Counted from the first letter of the stretch, positions 14,152 through 25,099 are shown. The stretch is 64,000 nt of DNA from Anthopleura xanthogrammica (GCA_964019055.1 OZ025212.1:4244766-4308765); one strand, 5' to 3'. Numbers and translations: made by a program. Notes: a model not told the origin generated them from the sequence alone.

Positions 14152-14443
14152 AGGAAAGGAAAGGAAAGGAAAGCCGAACAGACGGGAAGCAACGTAGATG
14201 AAGTTTAAAGAAAAAACCCAATCTTTTAGCCTTTATAACAGCTTTTAATATCTATAGCGTTTTTCTATTCATTACATTCTATTAATTCATTTTAACTCAA
14301 ATATATATACGTACAACTTCAGATATTTCTTTTCAATGCTACTAGTTTATCGTTTCATTGGCTCTGAATGTTGACTTGGTCACTTTAAATACAAAACTAC
14401 AATAGACCTTTCTTACATTGTCTTATTTCATATTTTCTTCGGT

Positions 14444-15247
14444 TTATATGTCATTTAAAGTAGATTTTAGGTTACAATCGAGTACTCTTGCTAAGTCACA
14501 GACTCGTTTCATGGTACTTGCAGTCAGGGATTCCACCTGGCGCTGAGGAAAGGAAAAAAAACAAAAAAAAACACAACCCGATCAATTAAACAATTAAGAT
14601 GGTTTGAACTCCAGTCGATGAATTCATTTTTGGTTTTCTAATATCTTTTTGCAATTTCATTTAAAGAGATGAAGTTGAGTGATTGAAACATACAAAGGGC
14701 AATTACGAAAAATGTCCATTAAAATAAGCAATGCCTTAAAGCAGTTATCTTCGAGTTTTTAATGCCTGGTGACAAACTGTTTTTTTTTTTATGCGTGTGG
14801 TTTGTTTCAGCTCAAAGGGATGAAAGCCAAATGGGGGATATATTTTTTTCTTATTTTGTCTTTCTTGTTCATTTTCATCTCATCTTGTCTCATGTCGTCT
14901 ATTTCCTTTTCTTGTCTTTTCTCTTCTCTTCTCTCGTCTATTTTCCTCGATCCTCTCCCCTCCTCACCTCTTCTCAAACCATTATAACTCTAGCGAATAC
15001 ACTTTTACACTTTTTTATATATAGAAAATGTAAAAAGCAAAGTCTGACTGAAATCAAACCATTATCACTAATACCGTAGCTCTAACACATATCGCTATAA
15101 AAACATGATTCAAGATCTTACCCTTCTATATGCTCTTTTACCATACGGTGGAGATGGCATACCACCGTGTACTTCTTGTACTTGCATCAGTAAACTTCCC
15201 ATCACCACAGCCAAGACAAACACGAAAGATAACTTTATTTTCTGCAT
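14444..15247 (-). CDS. Gene A: secreted GKR / C-x7-C peptide precursor, two exons, 74 aa
   Basis: Exon 1 is 15122-15247 (42 codons), exon 2 is 14444-14542 (32 codons plus TAA), phase 0. The ATG at 15247 opens a basic n-region and a hydrophobic core (residues about 5-21) typical of a signal peptide. A short Pro-rich stretch follows, ending PSPPYGKR at residue 38; Gly-Lys-Arg is the usual cleavage plus C-terminal amidation signal. The donor reads AGG|GTAAGA and the acceptor has a strong pyrimidine run (tttcctttcctcag). Exon 2 contains the loop CDLARVLDC after a Met-Lys-Arg. A TATA box lies 50 bp upstream of the ATG. The layout matches genes B, C and D in parallel orientation. Function is unknown: neuropeptide, venom/nematocyst peptide or host-defence peptide are all possible. 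No family is recognised. Confidence 0.75.
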
Positions 15248-15296
15248 GTTTCAAGGTTGGTTCTTTGAGTGTGAACAACGTCTCGAGCAACATGCT

Positions 15297-15305
15297 CTTT
15301 TATAA
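15297..15305 (-). promoter_or_regulatory. TATA box of gene A
   Basis: On the minus strand the bases read TTATAAAAG, 50 bp upstream of the ATG at 15247. This places the transcription start about 20-25 bp before the ATG. Confidence 0.6.
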
Positions 15306-16450
15306 CCACAAACTGGCACTCATTGTGACATTTCTGGCGGGGCTGGTGGGGAATGAACGAACAGCGACCAACGGTAATGAACTATTAAAAACATATCATT
15401 ATGCCATCGAGAATAAAAACGGATATTTGAGGTCTTTATTCTTCAAGGTTATCAAAATAAATTGCCTATCAATTTAAAACCCACTCTGAGGATTTTTGAC
15501 GAAGGCCAACTTGTAGAACGTCCCTCGACCAAGGACACATTATATACTATAAGCAACTACTCATAGTCTTCACGGTAAAAAAAAAAAACACGAGACTTTA
15601 AGGGCCTCGTATTTTAATGGACTCGACTGAGAACCTAAGAAATATTTTTCTTTAGAAATCGAAAAGAATAATCGTTTTTCATTGATCTTCATTTAATGCC
15701 GGCAAAATCGGCTTTTCTTTGACCACTTCCAAATTCCTGCTCGAGTCGAGCACCAAATACTAAAGCACTTTCAAGCGTCGTTTTACTTCCTACGTTCAAG
15801 ATAATTCTCGTATTACCTCCCTTTAGAAAATAATGTTCAAAACAACGGTGAAAATAGGTGTAACACGATATTTCAATCATTTAAACTTGTTTTATTTTAG
15901 TGTCAGAAAGTATGTATTACGACGTCTTTCCCCGCAATCGCCTGATTTTATTACTACTTGATTTCCTCCGCTTAAACTTAATGCTCTTCTAAATATCCAA
16001 ACATCTCTCGCCAGTGGAATAAACAAATGCTTTTTAATCCAAAACCAAAGCTTAGATGATTAGCTTGTGGGTTAGTATTTTCAACTTTCTTTTAAGAAAG
16101 AAACCTTATAGAAGGCGTTTGAACAGGCATTTTATGTTTCGTGTTTCGAGATTCATATTTGTGTTTTTCTGTGAAATTTCGCGTGATTTTCCGACTGACT
16201 AGAAGTATAATTAGATAAAAGCAAAAAAAAAGAACTTTAATATGCTTAAAGGTTTATGGTACGAGGATCAGAGTGATATTTCCTGATGAACGGCTTGTGA
16301 GTTTGATAGCTACTTGAAGCTGACAGGTTAGTTCAGGTGTTATTTCACGGCTTATCGTCTCCACTCTTACCAATCTTTCTAAACTTGAAGGTCAAAAGCT
16401 TGCTAGTATTGTAGAGAGGATTTTGTCTCGAAAACAGGAATGATTCAAGA
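15306..16450. other. No gene seen
   Basis: AT-rich intergenic sequence upstream of gene A. The short frames at 15130-15477 (plus) lie over gene A exon 1 and its promoter and are shadows. The minus frame 15689-15880 has no supporting signal. Confidence 0.4.
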
Positions 16451-16461
16451 ACTGGGCAGAA

Positions 16462-16650
16462 CAACGCAACACAGCACAGCACAGCACAACACAACACAAC
16501 ACAGCACAACACAACACAAAGGGAAGAGAAGAGAAGAGAAGAGAAGAGAAGAGAAGAGAAGAGAAGAGAAGAGAAGAGAAGAGAAGAGAAGAGAAGAGAA
16601 GAGAAGAGAAGAGAAGAGAAGAGAAGAGAAGAGAAGAGAAGAGAAGAGAA
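16462..16650. repeat. Compound microsatellite (ACAGC/ACAAC)n then (GAGAA)n
   Basis: About 11 pentamers alternating acagc and acaac (to 16518) run directly into about 26 near-perfect gagaa pentamers to 16650. Three long apparent reading frames here are products of the repeat. Confidence 0.95.
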
Positions 16651-16697
16651 CTAATGATGGTAACAAAATCGAGACAACCCTCCAAAAATATAACATT

Positions 16698-16775
16698 CGA
16701 TCACGCGATTGTTACCTCACGCGATTGTTACCTCACGCGATTGTTACCTCACGCGATTGTTACCTCACGCGATTA
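16698..16775. repeat. 16-bp tandem repeat, about 5 copies
   Basis: The unit cacgcgattgttacct repeats head to tail, ending in cacgcgattagc. The core tcacgcga is itself nearly palindromic. Confidence 0.9.
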
Positions 16776-17248
16776 GCTAATGTCACACTTCTTTACTTTT
16801 GGCACAAGTGTCACAGTGACAAGCTATTGGCCCATTTGAATTAGCATCCACTCAGTTCTGTGCAACTAAAATATATACATTCTTTCTTGTCTTATTTTAT
16901 CTTGTCCTGCATGTATATGGTCATGTCTCTTAAAAATATAGCAAAGCTAAAATGATGCGCTTTGTCGCCTGTTTTTTTTAAATATTTCTCTTTTTTCGAG
17001 AACAAGTTCATAGTTCTTTTTTCCCCCGCCCTTTTTCCTGTCGAAAATTAAATTCAGACATGAAATATCGTTCTTATTTTCCTGTTTTAACACGTACTAG
17101 CATCCACACTTGTTGTGTGATGTTGTTATATGCTTAAGGCTTGAGGAGTCAGGACAATTAAGTAGAAAAGGCTTTGAAAACGTAGGACAGTGATCTTAAG
17201 ATAGTGGTAATGGGAGGATGTGTTTCATTGATGTAGAGTGGAATTAAT

Positions 17249-17500
17249 AAATGAATGAATGAATGAATGAATGAATGAATGAATGAATGAATGAATGAAT
17301 GAATGAATGAATGAATGAATGAATGAATGAATGAATGAATGAATGAATGAATGAATGAATGAATGAATGAATGAATGAATGAATGAATGAATGAATGAAT
17401 GAATGAATGGATGGATGGATGGATGGATGGATGGATGGATGGATGAATGAATGAATGAATGAATGAATGAATGGATGGATGGATGGATGGAAGAATTAAT
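17249..17500. repeat. (GAAT)n / (GGAT)n microsatellite
   Basis: Roughly 160 bp of gaat tetramers, then ggat tetramers, then gaat, then ggat again. Long minus-strand frames of Ile-His-Ser-Phe repeats over this tract are spurious. Confidence 0.95.
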
Positions 17501-18057
17501 GAATGAATGGCCAGACAACGGTTTAAGGAACACGAGAAGAAATGCCAGTCATTTCCTACGCAAATTCGCGACTTTGACAAACATCGAGCATATATCAATT
17601 ATCCTTCTTATCTTTTTATCTTTTAAAGAGAATTCTAAAGCAAAAGAAAACTGCAAATACAGATCGCCTACGTCTACCCGTTCGGCATTCCGTATACGGC
17701 CCTTTTCATTTATTAAGTCAAATACAAAAATACCACAATGTCCATACGTCAACTAAGCTTATTTCAGTATGATAAATATCTTAATCTCAAAATTGAGGAA
17801 GTATTTCTTTATCGAGATAATGATGATATGACCCGGTTACATGAACAACGATAGATGTGAAGTGTTTTGAAGATAACGACGTAAGTTATAAGATGTTATC
17901 TACTATTTAAGTCAGACAAGGTAGAATAGAAGGGTATTATATTTCACATATATGACTATATATACACCAAGACTAACCGCTTATATTTTGAAAACAGCTT
18001 CAGTTTAGTGGAAATCATCTGGAAACTTATCCATTCGAGCAGTAATTGATTTTTAAT

Positions 18058-18200
18058 TTTCTTCTCTTCTCTTCTGTTCTCTTCTCTTCTGTTCTCTTCT
18101 CTTCTGTTCTCTTCTCTTCTGTTCTCTTCTCTTCTGTTCTCTTCTCTTCTCCTCTCTTCTGTTCTGTTCTGTTCTGTTCTGTTCTGTTCTGTTCTCTTCT
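18058..18200. repeat. TTCTC/TTCTG pentamer tract
   Basis: A CT-rich minisatellite: alternating ttctc and ttctg pentamers give a 15-bp pattern (ttctgttctcttctc) for about five copies, followed by a run of ttctg. Confidence 0.93.
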
Positions 18201-18515
18201 ATCAGTGCTTCTTATAACGCATTCTTAAAGCTAAAGCTACACAGAACAGAGAGTAGTCGAATTTTACACTTTTTCAACTTTCCATTCAATAATAGATTGA
18301 TAGAGATTAATAAAGTTTATTTATCTCATTTATAAGGCTCACATATTATATTTATATTTATCATTGTACTTTTCCGTATTATACTAAACAAATTAAAGCA
18401 TATTACAATAATATGACATTTTCAGTATTACATACAGACCAGTTTTAAACTAATTTTTTACTTAATAATCATGTTTTTTCCATGTTTCCAATCTTGATAT
18501 CTGATAGTGTCATCG

Positions 18516-18618
18516 TTAATCGATATCCATTCGGGGTTCATCGCTTACCGCTATACTCAGTGAGTGGTTGCACGTGGTGCACGTGGGGCTTCGTCCACAA
18601 TTTCTTGCGTAGCAGTTC
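18516..18618 (-). pseudogene. Relic or diverged second exon of the GKR / C-x7-C family
   Basis: On the minus strand an acceptor (ggattttttatag) is followed by GAACTGCTACGC and, 80 bases on, by a segment closely matching the end of gene B exon 2 (GGATATCGATTAACGATGACAC versus a near-identical stretch ending at 21104). The middle is rearranged and about 22 bp longer, the two cysteine codons are gone, and the frame shifts and stops early at a TGA. No first exon was found upstream. A duplicated intron block (19111-19325, matching 21484-21660) supports it being a duplicate of the gene B locus. Confidence 0.6.
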
Positions 18619-18851
18619 CTATAAAAAATCCTCCAAATCAACAACAAAATCATGTACTGAAAGCTATGAACTCTTGGCTTTTACCATGCACCAAGAGACT
18701 TTGCCTCTTTTTGTCGTTGTCGTTGCTTTTTGTTGTTGTCGTGCTGTTGTTGCTGTTTTGTTTCCCTCAGTTATTTATAAGATGAATTAAAATTAATGAA
18801 TTTAGTAGAAGCAATGGGGTTTATCTTACTTCATTTTCCATTTCCAGTCAT

Positions 18852-18978
18852 TTAGACCCAGTTCAAACGTCGATCTTCTCATGAGCCGAACCTAATAACA
18901 TCAAAGAAGACCGTCTTATTATCCGTTGTTTTCAATGCGTTCGGCTCATGAGAAGATCGACGTTTCAACTGGGTCTTA
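18852..18978. mobile_element. Inverted-repeat (MITE-like) element
   Basis: 40-bp arms 18852-18891 and 18939-18978 are complementary with two mismatches (left arm core gttcaaacgtcgatcttctc), around a 47-bp loop. The form is that of a small foldback transposon. I recall arms of this type as common in cnidarian genomes, but that is memory and not a search. Confidence 0.8.
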
Positions 18979-19110
18979 GAGTACAGATAAAAGCTGTTTT
19001 TTAACAAAGTTAATTATTAAAAAAAATACCAACTAAATAATAGCACCGTTTTCCAAAAAATGTTGGATGGTTTGGTAAAAGTTTCGTTGTTCTATACAGC
19101 TCAGTGGCTA

Positions 19111-19325
19111 CAGAAATATTAATTTTCATGTGGATTCTGTTTCAATCCCATAATCCCACGCTCACCTTGAGTCACGTGACAAGGCATGTTTGTTTCTTAG
19201 CGTCAGTTTCTAGTCTACACTTTTCTGGATATAAAGTGTTGATAAGCAATTCTAATAAACTTAATTGTTTATCTAAGAGTGAAGCAGAATATTACCTTTA
19301 TATACCTTCACTTTTTTCTACATTT
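19111..19325. repeat. Duplicated segment, copy 1
   Basis: Shares long matches in the same order with 21484-21660: tgtttcaatcccataa, gagtcacgtgacaag, catgtttgtttcttag, gtctacactt, ctggata and gtttatctaagagt. The partner lies in the intron of gene B, and this copy lies at the equivalent side of the relic exon at 18516-18618, so the two loci come from one duplication. Confidence 0.8.
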
Positions 19326-19330
19326 TGACT

Positions 19331-19375
19331 TGTTGATAATGACGTTCAGCCAACGTTAACGTCGAAACGTCGTCG
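19331..19375 (+). repeat. Hairpin with GTCGAAACGTC motif
   Basis: GACGTT (19341-19346) pairs with AACGTC (19358-19363) immediately before GAAACGTCG. It has the same arrangement as the hairpin at 20643-20680, probably an end of a retroelement family. Confidence 0.5.
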
Positions 19376-20195
19376 ATTTTAAGTTTTATAACATTTTATC
19401 GCAGAATTTTGTAACCATTTTTTTAAATGTATATGTCTATTATTTTCTCTTTCTATACAGTTAGCAATCTTTCCCTTTTTTTATCAACAACGATGTATTC
19501 ATGAATGACATGACATGATTCTTCTATTTTTGAATGGCTTGTATACTTCTCTTCTAGATGATACAAGAAAATGTAACTAGCCAATCAGCGCGAAGCTAAC
19601 AAGCTCAAGTTGTTAGCATAGCCCATGACAGGAAAAAATTGCGCACCAAAACCTGCCTCAGTAGAGTAGGGTACGAATAATTTTTTTCGGTCAGAAAAAT
19701 CGAAACTAAAACTCAAAAAACTTTTAAAAATCAATATACAACAATATTTACAACATGATATAACAATTATCTCCAATAAAATAAAATCATTCTTGAAAAT
19801 GTAAAGCATCAAATAAACTTTTTTTAATACGTCGAGGCTCCCCTCCCTCGAATTGAAATGACTAACTGCACTAACTACCATCAGCGTCCTTCACTTGAGA
19901 GTTGGTTCACCAACTTAGAACAAGAACCACATAACAGCAGCCAAATTCTACCGGCACCTTATAAAAGACTCATGCATGACCTCAAAAAGACCGATGACGC
20001 TGCCGCAGAACAATAGACTATTACTTTGTGATAACACTTCGGTTTAACCCAGAACAAAAGACTACTACTTCCGACAATACCGACGCGACTATACGCAATA
20101 GAGGCTTTGCACCAGCACGTGATGGCAGCCATGAGAGGAGGCAGGAACAATGAAGTCTTCCCCCTGGGAAACTGAATTCTTTCTCATGTAATTAA

Positions 20196-20298
20196 CAATT
20201 AGTCCTCGAGTCCGAATGGTCTACGAGTCAATAGCCCATGCGGCCGAAGGCCGCATGGGCTATTGACTCGTAGGCCATGAGGGCGAGAGGACTAATTG
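20196..20298. mobile_element. Near-perfect hairpin element, 103 bp
   Basis: The inner 53 bp (20221-20273) has two perfect 25-bp arms around a 3-base centre (gcggcc-gaa-ggccgc). The outer flanks pair less well and end caattagtcctc / gaggactaattg. Confidence 0.85.
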
Positions 20299-20304
20299 TT
20301 TTAG

Positions 20305-20484
20305 TAAAAACCTACTAATCGGTCCAATAAAAGGACGCAAAAAGTTTTGGATTTTGCTTTAAATATATATTTTTTGGTTTTCAAAACCGGCGCTTTTCGC
20401 TACTAGAGGTCTATCACTAATAGACCCCTAGTAGCTCAGCCAATCACAGGGCTCGATTGGTGATAGACCATTAGTAGGTTTTTT
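20305..20484. mobile_element. MITE-like element with AAAACCTACTAAT ends
   Basis: Ends read aaaacctactaat and attagtaggtttt, with subterminal complementary blocks ctactag / ctagtag and ggtctatcac / gtgatagacc. It is about 180 bp with no coding capacity. Confidence 0.7.
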
Positions 20485-20639
20485 CTAAATCATATTAGAC
20501 CAGATTCAATTGTTCCTGCCTCCTGTCATGGCTGCCATCACGTGTTGGTGCAAAGCCTCTATACCGACTAATTACTGTTTAAGTTACGACCGCAGCACCA
20601 GAGCTATAAATACCATCTACTGTCTTTCATTCCCCACTG

Positions 20640-20765
20640 TACTCTGAAGATGACATCCGTTCAGGTTGTCGAAACGTCAGTCTCCACCAACAACAGTCTT
20701 TCTCAAGACACTCACCCGGACGAACACATTACTTACTCTATTATCATTATTATTATTATTGATAA
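20640..20765 (+). mobile_element. Probable retroelement 3' tail
   Basis: Contains CTGAAGATGACATCCGTTCA, then GTCGAAACGTCAGTC and CTCACCCGGACGA, ending in an (ATT)n run. I recognise this string type from memory as a widespread cnidarian retroelement tail, possibly Penelope-like; the family is not certain. Confidence 0.5.
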
Positions 20766-21103
20766 CTCCACAACAAACATTGAAGCCTAAAGAGGTATAT
20801 TCAATATTGTCGGTCAAGACACTCATGGGTATTTCAGCACTTTATTGTACTTTTCCTTGTTTATATATTTAGTTAACAATTCGCCCTAGGACAGGTAAAA
20901 TACGAAAGGATACAAGGTCCCCTATAGGTAAATTACCCATGTTACTAAACAAACTAGTGGTTTTTTTTCTTCATATTTCTTTATTATTGTTATTTTCTAT
21001 CCAAGATACCACTAATAAATAACCAATAGGTTGTAAAGTGTTTGTTCAGTTCCTGGCAGTGATTTCCAAGGCATTGTGATATCGGATCGGAGTAGTGTCG
21101 TCG

Positions 21104-22723
21104 CTAATCGATATCCAATCGGAGATCATCGTTCGCTGGACATCGGATCAGTGTTGCTGCATTGCAGATGCTCTGGCGGACTTCCTATTAAAATTACATA
21201 CAAAAGAAAAATCGAACTGGTTTTACCACCAAAAATATTTTTCATTCTTGTTTGTTGTTGTTGTTGTTGTTGTTGTTGTCTTCAGTTTGCTGTTTATCAT
21301 TTCGGTTTTACATGTTTTCTTAAAATCAAATTAATTATGCCAACATTTCCCAAAATTTTGGGTGATTTGCTAAACGTTTAGTTGCTCTTTAAAACTACCT
21401 AACAGAATGACTACAGTCATAGTTGAATAGCCCTATATTTTCTTAAGAAATCAATTCAAGAAAATAGCTTGTTTTTTTAGTTTTTATATGAATCCTGTTT
21501 CAATCCCATAACCCCACGCCCACCATGAGTCACGTGACAAGACATGTTTGTTTCTTAGTGTCAGTTTCTGGTCTACACTTTGCTGGATAGAAAAAATTTA
21601 AAAAGTAAACTAATCTGCTTAATTTAAGTTTATCTAAGAGTAAAGTAGAATATCAGACATTGTGTTTTGGCGATTTTTTTAGGTTAAAATGATTAAATTT
21701 AGGACTGCAGTACAAATAAATAACTTAGCAGAGCTCCAAGATAAAGAAAAAACAATTCAAGTCGTGTAAACAGCTTTATGTTCTTATGGCTCGTACTAAA
21801 CATAAATATAATCCTTATTTGAAAAATAGAGGAACTCGGTAGTTGGCTGTGCAGCATATTGAAAAATTCCTAATAAATTATGACAAGCCTTGGTATTTGC
21901 TGTTAGGAAATGTTTCATTTTTCCCCTCCTTTTCATTTTTCTTATTCTTTCCCTTTTCCCGATTGTTATTCCATTTTTTCTTTCTCAGTTTTATTTTCTT
22001 CCATCCTATCATTTTTATTCAGTTTTTCATTTTCTATTTCTCTTTATTGTTTCTCCTTCTCTTTTATCTTTGCTTTTTTCCTTGTTTGTTTGATTTTTGA
22101 TTTCTGGTTTGTTTGTTCTTATGCTTGTTTCTTAAGGTGGATCCAAGGAGTTATTTTTGAGTCAAACTTCCCTTTTTGAATCCGCTTATACATACTCTTA
22201 CTTTAGCTCAATGAATCTGGATTTTAAACCAAATGTTAGACTTGGATGAAAGTTTTGAATGATGGTCTTTTTATGCTATTCAGCGTTTCCAAAGCAACGA
22301 TAACCAACCTTTTCGCAAAACAGTTTCTCCTAAATATCTTTCGAAATCGGGCTGAAACATGTTTAAAATTATTCAAAAATAACTACTATGAGCTACCTTA
22401 AGTAAGAAAGAATTTTCCACAAGTCAACGTACCGTATATCTAGTATATACTTCCTATCTCTTCCTTGTTTACACTCTCTTACCTTACTTATACTGCTGCT
22501 ACGTCATTCAATATGCATCCTATGTTACATTCATGTTCCACCATACCATACATACACTTGCTTGCTATACTTCTTTCTCTCTTACCTTACTCACACTGCT
22601 TCTTTTACCGTAAGGTGGTCCAGGTACAGGCACAGGAACTTGTGTAGTACAACTCCTATCCACCAACACCAACAATCCAAATAGCAACGTAAATAAGACG
22701 AGAACTTTCTTGCCACAGCCCAT
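21104..22723 (-). CDS. Gene B: secreted GKR / C-x7-C peptide precursor, two exons, 72 aa
   Basis: Exon 1 is 22586-22723 (46 codons), exon 2 is 21104-21184 (26 codons plus TAG), phase 0. Met-Gly-Cys-Gly-Lys-Lys starts a signal peptide with a Leu/Val-rich core to about residue 22. A Val-Pro repeat follows (VPVPVPGPPYGKR, GKR at residues 39-41). The donor is AAG|GTAAGA and the acceptor gtaattttaatag is AT-rich with a weak pyrimidine tract. Exon 2 carries the loop CNAATLIRC followed by PANDD. The 1.4-kb intron contains GTT repeats, a CT-rich tract and the duplicated segment 21484-21660. A TATA box precedes the start by 53 bp. Function unknown; grouped with genes A, C and D by architecture and loop spacing. 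Confidence 0.75.
21484..21660. repeat. Duplicated segment, copy 2 (intron of gene B)
   Basis: Counterpart of 19111-19325; see that entry for the shared blocks. The copies differ by scattered substitutions and small gaps, so the duplication is not recent. Confidence 0.8.
21900..22100. repeat. CT-rich low-complexity tract
   Basis: Pyrimidine-rich on the plus strand with irregular ttttc/ttctt words. Three overlapping Phe/Leu/Ser-rich frames here reflect composition and not genes. It lies within the gene B intron. Confidence 0.8.
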
Positions 22724-22775
22724 CTTCTTTGTCTGGTTACTTGGTTAAATGTGGTTCGATCTTCGCATAGACAGA

Positions 22776-22783
22776 TTTTTATA
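22776..22783 (-). promoter_or_regulatory. TATA box of gene B
   Basis: Minus strand reads TATAAAAA, 53 bp upstream of the ATG at 22723, the same spacing class as gene A. Confidence 0.55.
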
Positions 22784-23224
22784 CTATTTCTTTTGGTAAA
22801 TACTACCGGTGAGATAATTCAGACCAATGATTCTTAAGAGTCTTAAAACGTTTAAAAAGCAGAAAAATAAAAAATCAATACGAAACACTAAGAACACCAG
22901 CTTAACGACGTGGTTTAATTAGCTTAGAAAAGAGCAGAACCGCTATTAGATGAGAACTAAATTAAACAAGTCAAAATCAATGCACATGCAGATTTGTCAT
23001 CTCTTTCTTTAGACCCAGAATACGCATCACCGTTTTAGTTTGGTAGAGGGATTGTAATTAAGCCAACTGACGAAAGAGAGCAATAAGGCTTGGGGCGGAT
23101 ACATTGTTTGTTCCCAACTAAAGAGATAAATTCCCCATTTCATACCATGTTTCATTTCCTTGTACATTACGAGCATTTTATTTCCTAACAGTCAAGGTGA
23201 TGTAAATGTCAACTTTACTTAGCA

Positions 23225-23450
23225 GGGTGGTCCATTTAGCAACTGGTATGATACATACATACATACATACATACATAGTTTATTCAAACCGCAAATAAAT
23301 TGTTGACAACTAGTAAAATTAAGAGCAAATACGAGCAAAAGGCGATACAAATCGGACAATAAAGCTAAATAATAGGCGACTTGAAAGGAAGTTATGAGGT
23401 TAACCCTATGTAAAAACTCCCCCCAAAAAAACGGCAAAACAAGACAAAAA
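23225..23450 (-). mobile_element. Probable LINE-type 3' tail with (TATG)n
   Basis: On the minus strand a stretch reads GCGGTTTGAATAAACTATG and runs into five or six TATG repeats (plus strand catacatacatac). An AATAAA-like signal followed by a short tandem repeat is the usual end of a truncated LINE. No reverse transcriptase is present. Confidence 0.5.
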
Positions 23451-23880
23451 ATACATTAAAAAGAAAAAATCTAAGCAGCGTTATTAGCGAAAAATTCGTT
23501 GTAAAATGGAATATAAATATATAAATATATACTGATTAAAGAAGAGACAAGCTCTTCGCCACCCCGAGCACCACGCCGGCGCACCCACCAGACAGACTTT
23601 AAAGATACAGATACATGATACAGAGGGGCCTTGGGAAACTATTAAACTACTTACAATATTAGTGGGGGAATAAGGGTCGATGAAATACTTCACTGCTTAC
23701 AATATTTAGATACGAAAAATCTAGCTATATCAAAAAAGCAACATATATATCGCTAAAGATTTATGAGATAGAGATAAATAAAATGTGAAAATGATAAGAT
23801 GTGAGAAATATATGTCATTATGCTAACAAAGAAAAAAGTTAGAATCGTATTACTTTTATTTTCTATGTAACTTACACATT

Positions 23881-24290
23881 GATCTAAGTCAGGGCATGGC
23901 TAACTCACATATTGAACCCTGAAACAACCTCTGGGTTGATCTAAGTCAGGGCATGGCTAACTCACAGATCGAACCCTGAAACAACCTCTGGGCTGATCTA
24001 AGTCAGGGCACGGCTAACTCACAGATTGAACCCTGAAACAACCTCTGGGCTGATCTAAGTCAGGGCACAGCTAACTCACAGATTGAACCCTGAAACAACC
24101 TCTGGGTTGATCTAAGTCAGGGCATGGCTAACTCACAGATTGAACCCTGAAACAACCTCGGGGCTGATCTAAGTCAGGGCATGGCTCACTCCCAGATCAA
24201 AAACTGAAACAAACTTTGTCCTGATCAAAGTCAGGGCCCGCGTAACTCACAGATAGAATTGGACTTTAGTGTGTTAGGTTTTGCGGAGGT
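23881..24290 (+). mobile_element. 57-bp tandem repeat inside a dispersed element, copy 1 (about 6.5 units)
   Basis: The unit begins gatctaagtcagggcatggc and ends acaacctctgggct (57 bp). The array is followed by a flank (ttagtgtgttaggttttgcg and then gagg) that recurs beside the other two large arrays at 28375 and 39825. The repeats are therefore internal to a mobile element. Confidence 0.85.
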
Positions 24291-24899
24291 GAGAAACAGG
24301 GAAACTAGGAGAAAAACGCACGAATCAAAGGAGAGACCTAATTCAGAAGCTCTCCTCGCATGTGATGCCCATCCAGCCATCGAACTGAGACCACAGCAAG
24401 ACACCGCTACAACACCCTTGATTCCCACAAAAAAACATTTAACAATGAACAGGCGTGAATATCGCCGAAGATGATAATCAGGAGGTAGTCATAATGACAG
24501 GCAGGCAGGCAGAGCGTTTATGATCTGTCGAACGAATAGGACAAGAAAAAAAAGCGAGTGAGCATTGACACTGTCAAGATTACTTTGCCTGAAGGTAAAT
24601 TGGTCAGCAGGTCCTCGATTGTTTTTCAAGATATCATAAGTAGTTTACACTGCGGGCAAAATGATATAACAAAGAAACAGCCAAGATAGGACTTCCCCAC
24701 GCTTTTTAACACTCAAAAAATAACCGCCAATTTATGGTCCATTTATTGGCGTGCAATGGACCATTTCCTCACTCCATTTCAACAATAAATCATCTTGACT
24801 CATCTAAGTACTTTCGTTTCAATGTGGGGAAAGCAGCTATTGATCAGTTATAGGAGATGGAACGGTTTTTAAACAAAGACAATAGTTAGTTCAATCATG

Positions 24900-25091
24900 C
24901 AGTGGCGTAGCGAGGACACAGGATCTGGGGGGGGGGCACCTAAAATAAAAACTGATTACCAAAAACTGGGGGGCACGCGCCCGCCCCCTCCCTGCGCCAG
25001 TGGCATTGACATCATACATCAAAGAAAAAAAGGCTCGATCCGAAAATTTTAGGGGGGCAACCGCCCTTGCCCACCACTCGCTACGCCACTG
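24900..25091. mobile_element. MITE with CAGTGGCGTAGCGAG terminal repeats
   Basis: Begins CAGTGGCGTAGCGAG and ends CTCGCTACGCCACTG, perfect 15-bp inverted termini, 192 bp, with a G-run inside. CAG...CTG ends suggest a hAT-like parent (inference). No clear target-site duplication is visible. Confidence 0.85.
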
Positions 25092-25099
25092 GGCTCAAC

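Larger units (their letters stand above)
20098..20562. mobile_element. Long inverted-repeat element with nested palindromes
   Basis: Arms of about 54 bp, 20098-20151 and 20509-20562, are complementary with few mismatches (core atagaggctttgcacca and gatggcagccatga). The interior holds two further palindromic elements (20196-20298 and 20305-20484), so elements have inserted into one another. Confidence 0.75.

Noticed and set aside
13458..14221. Several 190-250 codon frames of KARQG or ALPCL repeats
   Set aside because: Products of the AAGGC microsatellite; open in all frames on both strands.
16392..17598. Frames rich in REEKR, LLFSS or IHSF
   Set aside because: They coincide exactly with the gagaa and gaat/ggat microsatellites.
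21843..22179. Three overlapping Phe/Leu/Ser-rich plus-strand frames that look like membrane proteins
   Set aside because: They reflect a CT-rich low-complexity tract inside the gene B intron; no start or splice context.
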